64,000 bases of DNA from JOPF136 sp035541255 (GCA_035541255.1 DATKNR010000093.1:17705-81704); one strand, 5' to 3'; positions 55,271-63,378 are shown, counted from the stretch's first letter. Notes: generated by a model from the sequence alone, not told the origin. Numbers and translations are program-made.

Positions 55271-55684
55271 CTACAGAGGTGAAATGAACCGGCTTAGTTC
55301 CGGCGCGCTGAAGTCCGGCAGCGGCACCGTCAAGCCGCCGTCGCCGGGCTTTTTGCCGGAGTTCTTCTCCAGCCATGCCGACTGTCCCGCTTCCGGGCCG
55401 GAGTTTGCCGCGGCCGGGGAGTCCGTGGCCGAAGCCTGAGAGGTTTGCGCGTTCGCCGTGCCACGCGCGCGCGTGGTCGCAGAGTGGCCGCTGCTGGTGC
55501 GAGGGCAGGCCAGCACCACGTTGCATCGCCGGGCGCCCGCGCTGTTCGCTGGATAGAGCCCTAGATGCTGCGCCGCGGACGATGCGCCCAATCCCAGCGA
55601 CAGAACGGCTATAAACACGGCCGAGGGCGATGATGCCAGCCGCCGCCAGGCGCCGTGAAGTCCCTGCCCAACTGCTGCGTTCAT
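55271..55684 (-). CDS. Permease stub: N-terminal helix of a lost ADOP permease (137 residues)
   Basis: The start codon overlaps the ATPase stop by four bases (ATGA). Residues 1-40 (MNAAVGQGLHGAWRRLASSP then VFIAVLSLGLGASSA) align by eye with the start of the full permeases (MNAIWQDIRFAARTLAKSP then TAVAVLSLALGIGAN). After that the protein becomes a low-complexity Ala/Thr/Ser/Pro-rich tail with no MacB-type or FtsX domain, and ends after 137 residues. It may be a decayed eleventh permease, or a small one-helix accessory protein derived from one. The alignment is visual only; coding status is plausible because of the ATGA overlap. Confidence 0.55.
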   Translation of the reverse strand: MNAAVGQGLHGAWRRLASSPSAVFIAVLSLGLGASSAAQHLGLYPANSAGARRCNVVLACPRTSSGHSATTRARGTANAQTSQASATDSPAAANSGPEAGQSAWLEKNSGKKPGDGGLTVPLPDFSAPELSRFISPL

Positions 55685-56400
55685 GCCTTCACCGCCTCAT
55701 GTCCCGTCGCTGTGGTTTCTTCCACAACGCGCCCGTCGAACAGGTGCACGGTACGCTCCGCGCACCCCGCGTAGCGTGTATCGTGCGTCACCATGCAGAT
55801 CGTCGCGCCCTCGCGGTGCAGCTGGTTCAGCAGTTCCATCACTGCCTCGCCGTTCTTCGAGTCCAGGTTCCCGGTAGGCTCGTCCGCCAGCAGGATGGCC
55901 GGCTGGCCCACCAGGGCGCGCGCCACGGCCACGCGCTGCTGCTGGCCTCCGGAAAGCTGCGAAGGATAGTGCTTCATGCGGTGCGCCATGCCCACCCGCT
56001 CCAGCACTTCCTGCACACGCTTGCGCCGTTCCGAGGACGACATGCCCCGGTAGGTCAGCGGCAGTTCCACGTTCTCGTACACGTTCAGGTCCCCGATCAG
56101 GTTGAACGCCTGGAAGATGAATCCGATCTCGCGGTTCCGGATTCGCGTCCGCTCCGAGAGCGAAAGCTGCGCTACAGGCTGCGTCTTCAGCCGGTATTCG
56201 CCCCCGCTCGGCGAATCCAGCAGTCCCAGGATCGAAAGTAGCGTGGACTTCCCGCAGCCCGAAGGGCCAGCGATCGCAATGTACTCTCCCGGCCGGATCT
56301 CCAGGTGGATGCCGGAGAGCGCGTGCGTCTCGATCTCATCCGTGTAGAAGACCTTGGTCACGCCGTCGAGATGAATCAATGCCTGTCCATTCGTGGCCAT
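55681..56400 (-). CDS. ABC transporter ATPase, MacB/LolD type
   Basis: This 239-residue ATPase starts at ATG 56400 (MATNGQALIHLDGV) behind a GAGGAG site; 24 further upstream residues are Arg-rich and out of family. Walker A is GPSGCGKST (45-53), the Q-loop is Gln97 (FIFQAFN), the signature is LSGGQQQ (149-155), Walker B is LLADE (Glu174), the D-loop is NLDSKNG (Asp180) and the H-loop is His206. All catalytic residues are canonical. It follows the adaptor gene by 38 bases and should energise the permeases, each of which provides both membrane halves. Confidence 0.92.
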   Translation of the reverse strand: MATNGQALIHLDGVTKVFYTDEIETHALSGIHLEIRPGEYIAIAGPSGCGKSTLLSILGLLDSPSGGEYRLKTQPVAQLSLSERTRIRNREIGFIFQAFNLIGDLNVYENVELPLTYRGMSSSERRKRVQEVLERVGMAHRMKHYPSQLSGGQQQRVAVARALVGQPAILLADEPTGNLDSKNGEAVMELLNQLHREGATICMVTHDTRYAGCAERTVHLFDGRVVEETTATGHEAVKA

Positions 56401-56438
56401 TCGTTTTCTCCTCGTCTCCCGGACCGGGCCGTGCGTCC

Positions 56439-57695
56439 TTACTTTAGCTGGACGCGGTCGAACCGGTCCCACTGGGACATGTCCGAAAGAATTACCTGAT
56501 CGCCCGGCTTCAATCCCCCAAGAATCTCGATCGTGTTCACCGAGCTCCGACCCAACTTTACTTGGACGCGCTCCGCATCCTTTCCGTCATCAACCAATTT
56601 GAACAATCCCACCGTGCTGTTTTCCTGCCCGAACGCCGGCCGGCCCACGTAGATGACGTCCGGCATGCGCTCCAGCTCGATTGTGCCGTCCACGGTCAGG
56701 TCAGCACGCGCGCCAGCCGGCAGGGGCCCGTTGAAGGAGACGTCCACGGTCACCGTTCCGTTCACCACGGAGGGGTCAATCCGCGTCACATGGCCCTGCA
56801 CCACCCCGTTCCGCGTGTCCACCGACGATTCTTGGCCGATCATCACGTCCTTCGCCTGCGTTTCCGCGATGCGGATTTGCGCCTTCAGCCGCGTGGGGTC
56901 CGCCACGCGAGCCATGTTCGTCCCCGCCGGGTAACGCTGTCCCACTTCCACCGGCACCAGTTCCAGCACTCCCTTGATTCCCGCCCGCAGGTACAGCGCG
57001 TCCATCTGCTTCTTCTTCAGCACTTCCAGCGCTCGAAGCTCGTCCACCTTCGCCACCTGCACGGCAATCTGCGCCTCTTCCGTCTTCTTAAAGGTCTCTA
57101 CGCGCTCCACCTCGATTTGGTTCCGTTTCGCGAGCTCCTGGGCCTTGTACTGCGCCACCTTCAGGTCCATGTCGCTCACCAGCCCGTCTTTGCTCAGCAG
57201 TTCTTTCTTTTCGAGGTCCAGCTTGGCCTGCTCGAAGTCGGAATACACCGTGGCCGCCTGGGCCTTCTGGTTCAGCAGATCGCTCTCCAGGCTCGCCTTC
57301 GTGTGGTTCAGTTCGGCCTCCGCGGCCTTGCGCTGCAGCGTCGCGTCTTCCGTGGTTTGCTCGAGTTCGGGGTTGCTTAGCTTCAGGATGACCGAGTCCG
57401 GATTCACCAGCGCACCCGGACGGAGCACGATTTCGTCCACGCGCGCGTCGGTTTGCGCCGGGATCCAACGGATGTCTTCCGGCACCAGCGTGCCCAGGCC
57501 GCGCACCTCGCGCACCATCGGCCCGCGCTTCACCGTGTCCACCCAGATCGTGGATTTGTCCACGCTTGGGGCCGCGGGCTTTAGCTGCCGCAGGCCCACT
57601 GACACGGCCACAACGGCCACCACCACTACCCCGCCATAAATCATCCGGCGGAGTTTCTTCTGCTTAAGAATCGAATCAGGGCGTTGAATATCCAT
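56439..57695 (-). CDS. Membrane-fusion protein (HlyD/MacA-type periplasmic adaptor)
   Basis: This 418-residue protein begins at ATG 57695 (MDIQRPDSILKQKKLRR); an extra eight residues from an upstream GTG or ATG are unlikely. One helix (about residues 18-36) anchors it. A lipoyl-type half (IPAQTDARVDEIVLRPGALVNPDS in part, about 80-105), a long alpha-helical hairpin (about 115-235, rich in Glu, Lys and Ala), and a second lipoyl and beta-barrel half (from about 240) follow. Such adaptors bridge an inner-membrane exporter and a TolC-type channel. No TolC gene is in the window. It is the first gene of the exporter operon. Confidence 0.9.
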   Translation of the reverse strand: MDIQRPDSILKQKKLRRMIYGGVVVVAVVAVSVGLRQLKPAAPSVDKSTIWVDTVKRGPMVREVRGLGTLVPEDIRWIPAQTDARVDEIVLRPGALVNPDSVILKLSNPELEQTTEDATLQRKAAEAELNHTKASLESDLLNQKAQAATVYSDFEQAKLDLEKKELLSKDGLVSDMDLKVAQYKAQELAKRNQIEVERVETFKKTEEAQIAVQVAKVDELRALEVLKKKQMDALYLRAGIKGVLELVPVEVGQRYPAGTNMARVADPTRLKAQIRIAETQAKDVMIGQESSVDTRNGVVQGHVTRIDPSVVNGTVTVDVSFNGPLPAGARADLTVDGTIELERMPDVIYVGRPAFGQENSTVGLFKLVDDGKDAERVQVKLGRSSVNTIEILGGLKPGDQVILSDMSQWDRFDRVQLK

Positions 57696-57714
57696 GGGTT
57701 TCCTCGGTTTAGAT

Positions 57715-57730
57715 TGCACATGGGGTGCCC
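57715..57730 (-). promoter_or_regulatory. Candidate sigma54 (-24/-12) promoter upstream of the adaptor gene
   Basis: The minus strand reads GGGCAC-CCCAT-GTGCA, with the GG and GC pairs separated by exactly 10 bases and 9 or more matches to TGGCAC-N5-TTGCA. It would start transcription near 57704, only about nine bases before the ATG, so the leader would be very short and the match may be fortuitous. It is notable because the operon encodes a sigma54 activator. Confidence 0.4.
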
Positions 57731-57747
57731 TCGCCCCCCATGGCTAA

Positions 57748-57776
57748 CTCTATAAGAATAGAGGTCTTAGTGGCAA
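57748..57776 (-). promoter_or_regulatory. Candidate sigma70-type promoter with overlapping operator-like palindrome
   Basis: The minus strand shows TTGCCA (57771-57776), a 16-base spacer and TATAGA (57749-57754). A perfect inverted repeat CTCTAT-TCTT-ATAGAG (57748-57763) overlaps the -10 region, so a repressor could block the promoter. Both are read by eye. Confidence 0.45.
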
Positions 57777-58039
57777 ATTTTAGCCCCGGGCAAGGACGCC
57801 CCTGCCCGCTCGTGGGAATCCCTGTCGCAATTTCGGACATGAGTTCACCAGGCCTGGCGCGGTGAATCTTCACGCAGTCAGGGTTCCCCCCGGGATTGGA
57901 GATGCTCCACCCCGCGACCTCTCGTCATTCCTGGTCATCTCCCGCGTAGTGTCTGTTTCGACTATCTCTCCGTTCGAGGCCGGAGGCCGGCGCGCCGCGC
58001 CTGTATCCTGTCGGCAGCACATTCCCCCAGGAGCTGGCC
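57777..58039. other. Remainder of the 344-base divergent intergenic region
   Basis: Between the exporter operon promoter region and the start of the membrane protein at 58040 I see no gene or RNA. A CGGGCA...TGCCCG inverted repeat (57787-57808) is present. The 58040 gene has an AGGAG ribosome-binding site just upstream, but no convincing promoter of its own was recognised. Confidence 0.5.
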
Positions 58040-58816
58040 ATGGACAATACAGCGTCGCGCGCTTCGCGTCCTCCAGGATTTTTCCTGTGGGTTCTGCTTC
58101 TGGGCGGCGCCGGCTTCCTCGCCGGATTCATCGGGCCGATCATCCTCAATCCCGAAGCCAATCAGGGACCGCTGGTGGGAATTTTTCTTTCCGGACCGGG
58201 CGGAGCCGTCCTGGGGTTGATCCTGTTTGTAGTTTGCACCGCCCTGCGTGTCTCCGCGGCGCGTCAATGGCAGGTACTAAGCATATTCGCGGTCATCGGC
58301 GTTATCGTCACGCTGGCCTTCTGTTTGCCTGGCCCCGCGTTTCGCGGCTATGTGGTCGAAGTCCAGTTGGACGGCTGCAAGCCACCCGCGGAAATGGCGG
58401 ACGGCGCCGTGGCCTATTGGCAGAAGCGCATTGCCGGAGTCACCTGGGCCAGGCCCCGTGCCGGCTGGGAGCAAGACGCGCGAAGCCGGCTCGGGGTCGA
58501 TCCCGGCGTGGTGCTCGAAGTCACCGTGCTGCGTCAGCTTGGAATTTACGAGAGCCGCAAGCCGTGGAACCGAGGCAGTTTGTCCACGCGCGGCTGGTTT
58601 CCGGCCGGTGAACGCAAATCCTACTACGCCGCCTTTGCCGGCGACTCCTGCGCGGCGTACGCCTCCGGCTCGAAGTCCATTCAATTCGTGTCTTACACTC
58701 CGCCCGATCTCACCGGCAATGCAGCGGACTGGCCACCGCGCGAAATCCCCGCGTTTCTCGATCTCCTCACGCTGGAACCTGTGCCTCCGGAATTCCAGGG
58801 ATTCGCCGGAAAATAA
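58040..58816 (+). CDS. Small multi-helix membrane protein with C-terminal soluble domain
   Basis: This 258-residue protein has three hydrophobic segments (about residues 14-34, 45-65 and 78-97) and a soluble C-terminal domain of about 155 residues containing several aromatic residues and two isolated cysteines (PGDGxx, GDSCAAYAS). The start is ATG 58040 with AGGAG upstream. A long competing frame at 57862 in another reading frame was rejected for lack of any family or codon support. The gene is divergent from the exporter operon. No recognised function. Confidence 0.65.
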   Translation: MDNTASRASRPPGFFLWVLLLGGAGFLAGFIGPIILNPEANQGPLVGIFLSGPGGAVLGLILFVVCTALRVSAARQWQVLSIFAVIGVIVTLAFCLPGPAFRGYVVEVQLDGCKPPAEMADGAVAYWQKRIAGVTWARPRAGWEQDARSRLGVDPGVVLEVTVLRQLGIYESRKPWNRGSLSTRGWFPAGERKSYYAAFAGDSCAAYASGSKSIQFVSYTPPDLTGNAADWPPREIPAFLDLLTLEPVPPEFQGFAGK

Positions 58817-58909
58817 TCCGGCGGGGGCAGTTTCTCGCCAACAATAGAGGATGCGAAAGGTAGCAGGAATTGCCCTGCGTCCGAACCCGGACGCGAAAGA
58901 TGGCCCGCG

Positions 58910-59875
58910 TTATTTCGGCACGCTGATGTACACCTGGTCGGGACCGGTCACGTCCACGCCGCTCAGTTCCGTGGTCACACGAATTCCCGCGTAGCCGGAT
59001 TTTTTCCCCGGTCTGGCGCCAAACGTCACCAGATATTGATTGTTCAAGTGCTGCAGCATCTCGCTCAGGAATGGCTTCATCGAGATGGGCGTCATGGTTC
59101 CCTGGAAATACGCTTCTCCGCCCGTCTCATCGGCCAGACGCGAGAGGCAGCTCTGACCGTTGTTGATCAGAAAAAGATTGCCCAGAAAGTGCGAGGCAGG
59201 CGAGACGTAAATCGAGTATACGGTGATTCCGCTGCGGCTCAACTGGTTGATCGCCGTGTTCAGATCGGGATTCAGGCCTGGAGCCGAGTCGCGGTAGCCG
59301 CGGAACAGGTCGATTCCGCTGCTGAGGAGAAGAATCACACGGCGGCGCTCCGGGTCGGGCGGCAGGCGTTTGGCCATGTCAGCGAGAGAAAAGTAAATTC
59401 CCCCGGCCGCGCCGCTGCGGCCAATGGGAATGCGCAGCGTCTTCATTGCCGCGTCGGGGTTGTCGGAAAGATCCTGTGCCACCGTGATGGTTCCATTGCG
59501 CGCGTAAGCCACTCCCACCCGCGCCGTCGAAGGCAGCTCGGAGACGAAACTCTTCACGTCCGGGTAATTCAGGGTCAGGTCCGACGAAACTGCATCATCC
59601 ACCAGGATGTAGAGGTCGAGTTTGTTGGCCGTGCCGGTCTGCCGCACTGCGTCCAGTATCGGACGCCGGTCGCGGCCCTGATAAATCAGAAAATCGGATT
59701 TCGAGAGCGCCGGCGGTTCCTGGCCTTTCTCGCGGGAAACGGCCGTTACTGTGATCCGCACCGGTACACCCTCCGAAGCGGGCGCCTGCTGCGCCAGCGC
59801 CGCGGCGGAGAATGCGGTGACGAGGGCCAGCGGGAGTCCGGCGGCGAATTTCAGGCTGGTTGTGTTGAGTTTCAT
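58910..59875 (-). CDS. Secreted VWFA-related acidobacterial protein
   Basis: This 321-residue protein has a Sec signal (about 1-29, ending ALAQQAP) and a VWA-type domain from about residue 85 (DLYILVDDAVSSD). The acidobacterial VWFA family (TIGR03436-type) is recognised from the overall layout: a leading strand VPVRITVTAVSREKG (residues 37-51), the MIDAS-like segment, and RRRVILLLSSGID further on. The metal-ion site is partly degenerate: the DxSxS reads DDAVS. Such proteins probably mediate protein-protein contacts at the cell surface or periplasm. It is convergent with the 58040 gene and its 3' end lies 94 bases beyond that gene's stop. Confidence 0.82.
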   Translation of the reverse strand: MKLNTTSLKFAAGLPLALVTAFSAAALAQQAPASEGVPVRITVTAVSREKGQEPPALSKSDFLIYQGRDRRPILDAVRQTGTANKLDLYILVDDAVSSDLTLNYPDVKSFVSELPSTARVGVAYARNGTITVAQDLSDNPDAAMKTLRIPIGRSGAAGGIYFSLADMAKRLPPDPERRRVILLLSSGIDLFRGYRDSAPGLNPDLNTAINQLSRSGITVYSIYVSPASHFLGNLFLINNGQSCLSRLADETGGEAYFQGTMTPISMKPFLSEMLQHLNNQYLVTFGARPGKKSGYAGIRVTTELSGVDVTGPDQVYISVPK

Positions 59876-59975
59876 GTGAACCTCGGCTTGAAGGAAGCTA
59901 TATCTCTACTTGTATTAGATGAACTGGGTCACCAATATGTTGCGCAGGGCGGAGTAAGTTAGAATCGGATTGCCG

Positions 59976-61352
59976 ATGTCAACGCAGGCCACCTCAAATC
60001 AGGCGCTGGCTGCCCGCTCTCTTCTCCGTCCGCCCGGGCCGTCGCCCGCGATGGGACTGGTGACTTTCTATCGCTTGGTGCGGCGCCCGCTGGTCATGCT
60101 GGAAGATGCCGCTCGCTACGGCGACGTCGTACACCTCCCGGCACTGTGGCGCCGAGTCTACTTCATCAACCACCCCGACTACATCCGCGACATGCTGGTC
60201 ACGAGCGCGCAGAAATTCGAGAAAAGTCCGGCCATCAAATCCATGAAGCCCGTGCTGGGCGAAGGCCTGCTGACCAGCGAGGGCGACTTCCACCTGCGCC
60301 AGCGGCGGCTCGCTCAGCCCGCCTTCCATCGCCAGCGCATTGCAGGCTATGGCGCCGTCATGGCGGAGTACGCCGGCGCGTGGCGCGCGCGCTGGAAAGA
60401 CGGCCAAGCCGTCGATCTGCACACCGAAATGATGGGTTTGACGCTCCGCGTGGTTGGCAAGACTCTGTTCGACTACGACCTGACGGTGGACTCCGGCCAG
60501 ATCGCCCAGTCTCTTGAAACCATGCTGGAAATGTTCCGCTTCATGATGATGCCGTTTGCGCGGTTGATGGAGGAGCTGCCCCTGCCGGGCATGATGCGCC
60601 TGCGCCGCGCCCGCGAGCGCGTGGACGCAATCGTGCGGCGCATCATCCGCGAGCGCCGCGCCGAAGGCCGCGACCACGGCGACCTGCTCTCCATGCTGCT
60701 GTCCGCGCAGGACACCGAAGGCGACGGCGGCTCCATGACCGACACGCAATTGCGCGATGAATCCATCACACTGATTCTCGCCGGCCACGAAACCACCTCG
60801 AACGCGCTCACCTGGGCGTTCTATCTGCTCGCGAAAAATCCCGAAGCGGAAGCGCGCCTGCACGCCGAGCTCGACTCCGCGCTCGCGGGCCGCCTGCCCT
60901 CGGCGGACGATCTGCCCGCGCTGCCCTACACGGAGCGTGTGCTCGCGGAGGCCATGCGGCTTTATCCTCCCGCCTATGCCGTGGGCCGCTGGGCGCTCGA
61001 GGACCATGCATTCGGGCCCTACGAGGTGCCCAAACATTCCGTGGTGCTTTCCAGCCAGTGGGTGATTCACCGCGATCCGCGGTTCTATCCCGATCCGCTG
61101 CGCTTCGATCCCGACCGCTGGACGCCGGAAGCGCGGGCCGCGCGCCCCAAGTTCGCCTACTATCCTTTCGGCGGCGGGAACCGCGTGTGCATCGGAGAGG
61201 GCTTTGCCTGGATGGAGGGAATTCTGATTCTCGCCGCGCTCGCGCAGCAGTGGCGAATGCGTGTGGCGCCGGGCTACCAGCCCATGCTGTGGCCGGCGGT
61301 GACGCTGCGTCCCCGCAACGGAATGCCCATGATTCTCGAACGCCGCGGCTGA
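59976..61352 (+). CDS. Cytochrome P450
   Basis: This 458-residue protein starts at ATG 59976 (MSTQATSNQ); the TTG two codons earlier is less likely. It carries the full P450 set: the I-helix oxygen-activation motif AGHETTSN (about residues 269-276), the K-helix E-x-x-R in EAMRLYPP (about 325-328), and the heme-cysteine loop FGGGNRVCIGEGFAWME with Cys405. It performs NAD(P)H-dependent monooxygenation through an external redox partner. Its length and the AGHETT motif fit bacterial fatty-acid or xenobiotic-oxidising classes, but the substrate is unknown. No ferredoxin or reductase gene is adjacent. It is convergent with the Rieske oxygenase gene, 11 bases away. Confidence 0.93.
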   Translation: MSTQATSNQALAARSLLRPPGPSPAMGLVTFYRLVRRPLVMLEDAARYGDVVHLPALWRRVYFINHPDYIRDMLVTSAQKFEKSPAIKSMKPVLGEGLLTSEGDFHLRQRRLAQPAFHRQRIAGYGAVMAEYAGAWRARWKDGQAVDLHTEMMGLTLRVVGKTLFDYDLTVDSGQIAQSLETMLEMFRFMMMPFARLMEELPLPGMMRLRRARERVDAIVRRIIRERRAEGRDHGDLLSMLLSAQDTEGDGGSMTDTQLRDESITLILAGHETTSNALTWAFYLLAKNPEAEARLHAELDSALAGRLPSADDLPALPYTERVLAEAMRLYPPAYAVGRWALEDHAFGPYEVPKHSVVLSSQWVIHRDPRFYPDPLRFDPDRWTPEARAARPKFAYYPFGGGNRVCIGEGFAWMEGILILAALAQQWRMRVAPGYQPMLWPAVTLRPRNGMPMILERRG

Positions 61353-61363
61353 CCGCTCTGCTT

Positions 61364-62485
61364 CTATCTTTCCAGGAATTCCACCAGCAGCGAATGGAAA
61401 TGGTGGACGCCGTTCTCGCGCTTCACGGAATAGCGCCCGCGATCGTAGGTCGCCGAACGCAGGCCGCGCTGCACGGCTTCGCACAGGTGAATGTCCTCGT
61501 TCTGCACCTGATGGCTGAACTCCACAGCGCGCTGCATGCGCTCGCGAACCGCGGGCGAGTTCGCGTCGCGGTAATACCATTCGAAAATCGTGAGCGTCTT
61601 CTCGTGCGTCAGCGGCACGATCAAATTCACCTGCAGATTTTCCGGATAGAGATTCAGCATCAAATTGGGAAATACCCAGTAGTAGAGCGCTTCCTCCTGT
61701 CCCGGCTCTCCGTACACACGTTCTCCCGCGCCGTCCTTCGGCCGCACCGGCGCGATTTGCCGCGAAGAATACCGCCGCGGCTCCACGCGGTAGCCGGCGT
61801 AGTCGATCTCGCGCATCAGCCCCGGATGCGCGATGGGAATGTGATAGCCCTCCAGATAGTTGTCCACGTACACTTTCCAGTTGCACTCCACCACGTAGTC
61901 TCGCCGCTCGGCGAACTCAAATTCTGGAATGGAGAAGCGCCGCGCCCGCTCCGGAATGTCCTCCAGGAACGCGGCCAGCGCCGGCGCGTCACAATCGAAA
62001 TTCACGAACAGGAACTGCTCCCACTCCGCAAGCGCCAGCGGCACCATCCCCATCGTGCTGCGGTCGAAAAACTCCATCCCTTCCACGTCCGGCGTGCCGA
62101 TCAGTCTGCCGTCCAGCGTGTAGGTCCAGCCGTGGTAGCCGCAGCGCAACGTTTTCCGGCAGCCCCTGCCCTCGGCAATGGGACCCGCGCGGTGCCGGCA
62201 GACGTTGGAGAACGCCCGAAGGACGCCCGCGGAGTCGCGGCACAGAACTACTGGTTCGCCCACGATGTCGGCGCACAGATAGGTTTCCGGCTCAGCCAGA
62301 GTTTTCGCTGCGCCGCCGGCCTCGCCGCAGGCGTGCCGAGTCGTCCCGGCGAGTTGCCAGGTGCGGCGGAAGATTTTTTCTTTTTCCAGCTCTAGGACTG
62401 CGGGATCCGTATAGAGCCGCGAGGGAAGCGTCCAGGCGGATTCCAGGTTGCGGTCGAACTCCAGCGCCGCGCGCTTCACGTTCAT
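61364..62485 (-). CDS. Rieske aromatic-ring-hydroxylating-type oxygenase, alpha subunit
   Basis: This 373-residue protein starts at ATG 62485 (MNVKRAALEFDRN). A longer open frame upstream lacks family features. The Rieske [2Fe-2S] ligands are in CRHRAG (Cys96 and His98) and CGYHGW (Cys115 and His118). The mononuclear iron site is in NYLEGYHIPIAHPGL (His215 and His220). The layout resembles choline- and carnitine-monooxygenase-like or aromatic dioxygenase alpha subunits. Its reductase and ferredoxin are not in the neighbourhood. It is convergent with the P450 gene, so the two are not one transcript, though both use electron-transfer partners. Confidence 0.9.
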   Translation of the reverse strand: MNVKRAALEFDRNLESAWTLPSRLYTDPAVLELEKEKIFRRTWQLAGTTRHACGEAGGAAKTLAEPETYLCADIVGEPVVLCRDSAGVLRAFSNVCRHRAGPIAEGRGCRKTLRCGYHGWTYTLDGRLIGTPDVEGMEFFDRSTMGMVPLALAEWEQFLFVNFDCDAPALAAFLEDIPERARRFSIPEFEFAERRDYVVECNWKVYVDNYLEGYHIPIAHPGLMREIDYAGYRVEPRRYSSRQIAPVRPKDGAGERVYGEPGQEEALYYWVFPNLMLNLYPENLQVNLIVPLTHEKTLTIFEWYYRDANSPAVRERMQRAVEFSHQVQNEDIHLCEAVQRGLRSATYDRGRYSVKRENGVHHFHSLLVEFLER

Positions 62486-62568
62486 GCACCGGAGTCTACC
62501 ACGCAGGCCCGGCTGCCGCGGGGCGCGGTACAATGGCGCGCCGGAAGACGCGAGGGGAGGAGATTCGC

Positions 62569-63114
62569 ATGCCGGGTGCATTCATTGACGCCACTTTGCG
62601 CGAGCTGCGTTCGCTCAAGCGCGCGGCCGAACGGGCCATGGCGCAGATAAGCGACGAGCAGTTCTTCGCCGCGCTCGACGCGGAAACAAACAGCATCGCC
62701 GTCCTCGTGAAACACATGTCGGGCAACATGCGCTCGCGCTGGACCGATTTCCTCACCACCGACGGCGAAAAGCCCTGGCGCGACCGCGATGCCGAATTCC
62801 GCATCGACCCGGGCGACACGCGCGCCGCGCTCGCGGAGCGCTGGGAGCAGGGCTGGCGGATTCTGCTGGGCTCGCTCGAGTCGCTGGGCCCGGCGGACCT
62901 GGAGCGCACCGTGACGATTCGCGCCGAGCCTTACACCGTGGTGGGCGCGACGCAGCGCTCGCTCTCCCACTATTCCGACCACATCGGGCAAATTATTCTG
63001 CTGGCCAAACACTTTGCGGGAACGGACTGGAAGACGCTCAGCATCCCGCGGGGAAAATCGCAGGAGCACAACTCCGAATTCGTAGCGAAACAGCTGGCGA
63101 AGCAGAAGAAGTGA
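62569..63114 (+). CDS. DinB-superfamily / DUF1572-like protein
   Basis: This 181-residue helical protein starts at ATG 62569 (MPGAFIDATLRELRSLK) behind a strong GGGGAGGAG site; an earlier ATG is in frame but lacks a good site. The HMSGNMRSRW and SHYSDHIGQI segments provide three widely separated histidines of the kind that bind a metal in DinB/YfiT-type four-helix bundles. The family may act in thiol-dependent or stress-related reactions, but the specific role is unknown. It is divergent from the Rieske gene with 83 bases between. Confidence 0.8.
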   Translation: MPGAFIDATLRELRSLKRAAERAMAQISDEQFFAALDAETNSIAVLVKHMSGNMRSRWTDFLTTDGEKPWRDRDAEFRIDPGDTRAALAERWEQGWRILLGSLESLGPADLERTVTIRAEPYTVVGATQRSLSHYSDHIGQIILLAKHFAGTDWKTLSIPRGKSQEHNSEFVAKQLAKQKK

Positions 63115-63144
63115 TGTGCAGCGCGCTCAAAGAAGCGCGCGGGC

Positions 63145-63378
63145 TCAGCGTCTGGAGCCGGGCTTCGCCGGCTGCCGCGCAGGTGCGGGCAGCGGCACGG
63201 TCGCGTCAGCCTTGCGGCCGAACATCGAGTCCATGTGCTCCACGGCGGCACGCACCGCGTCCGGCCGGATGGTCCAAATGGCGATAAGAGTGAACACCAG
63301 GATCATCAGCACGAGCAGGCGCACCCGGCGGCGGTGACCGGAATCGGTGGAACGGTTCTGCGGTACACGGGAATCCAT
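63145..63378 (-). CDS. Small single-pass membrane protein
   Basis: This 77-residue protein has a basic N-terminus (GHRRRVR), one clear hydrophobic helix (LLVLMILVFTLIAIW, about residues 21-36) and a short polar, proline-rich tail. The start codon is ATG 63378 with GAGG upstream. It is convergent with the DinB-type gene (31-base gap). No family recognised. Confidence 0.45.
   Translation of the reverse strand: MDSRVPQNRSTDSGHRRRVRLLVLMILVFTLIAIWTIRPDAVRAAVEHMDSMFGRKADATVPLPAPARQPAKPGSRR

Larger units (their letters stand above)
26658..57695 (-). other. Putative ~31-kb ADOP exporter operon
   Basis: Sixteen same-strand genes lie in the order adaptor, ATPase, permease stub, ten ADOP permeases, second ATPase, sigma54 response regulator and histidine kinase. 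Most gaps are 9-63 bases. The ATPase/stub and regulator/kinase junctions overlap by four bases (ATGA). The three longer gaps are 102 bases (stub to the permease at 52688), 166 bases (before the permease ending at 47512) and 143 bases (before the response regulator); these may hold internal promoters. Co-transcription is inferred from spacing, not shown. Confidence 0.7.

Noticed and set aside
57862..58611. 249-codon frame overlapping the 58040 gene
   Set aside because: The 58040 frame has a proper ribosome-binding site and three hydrophobic helices; this one has none.
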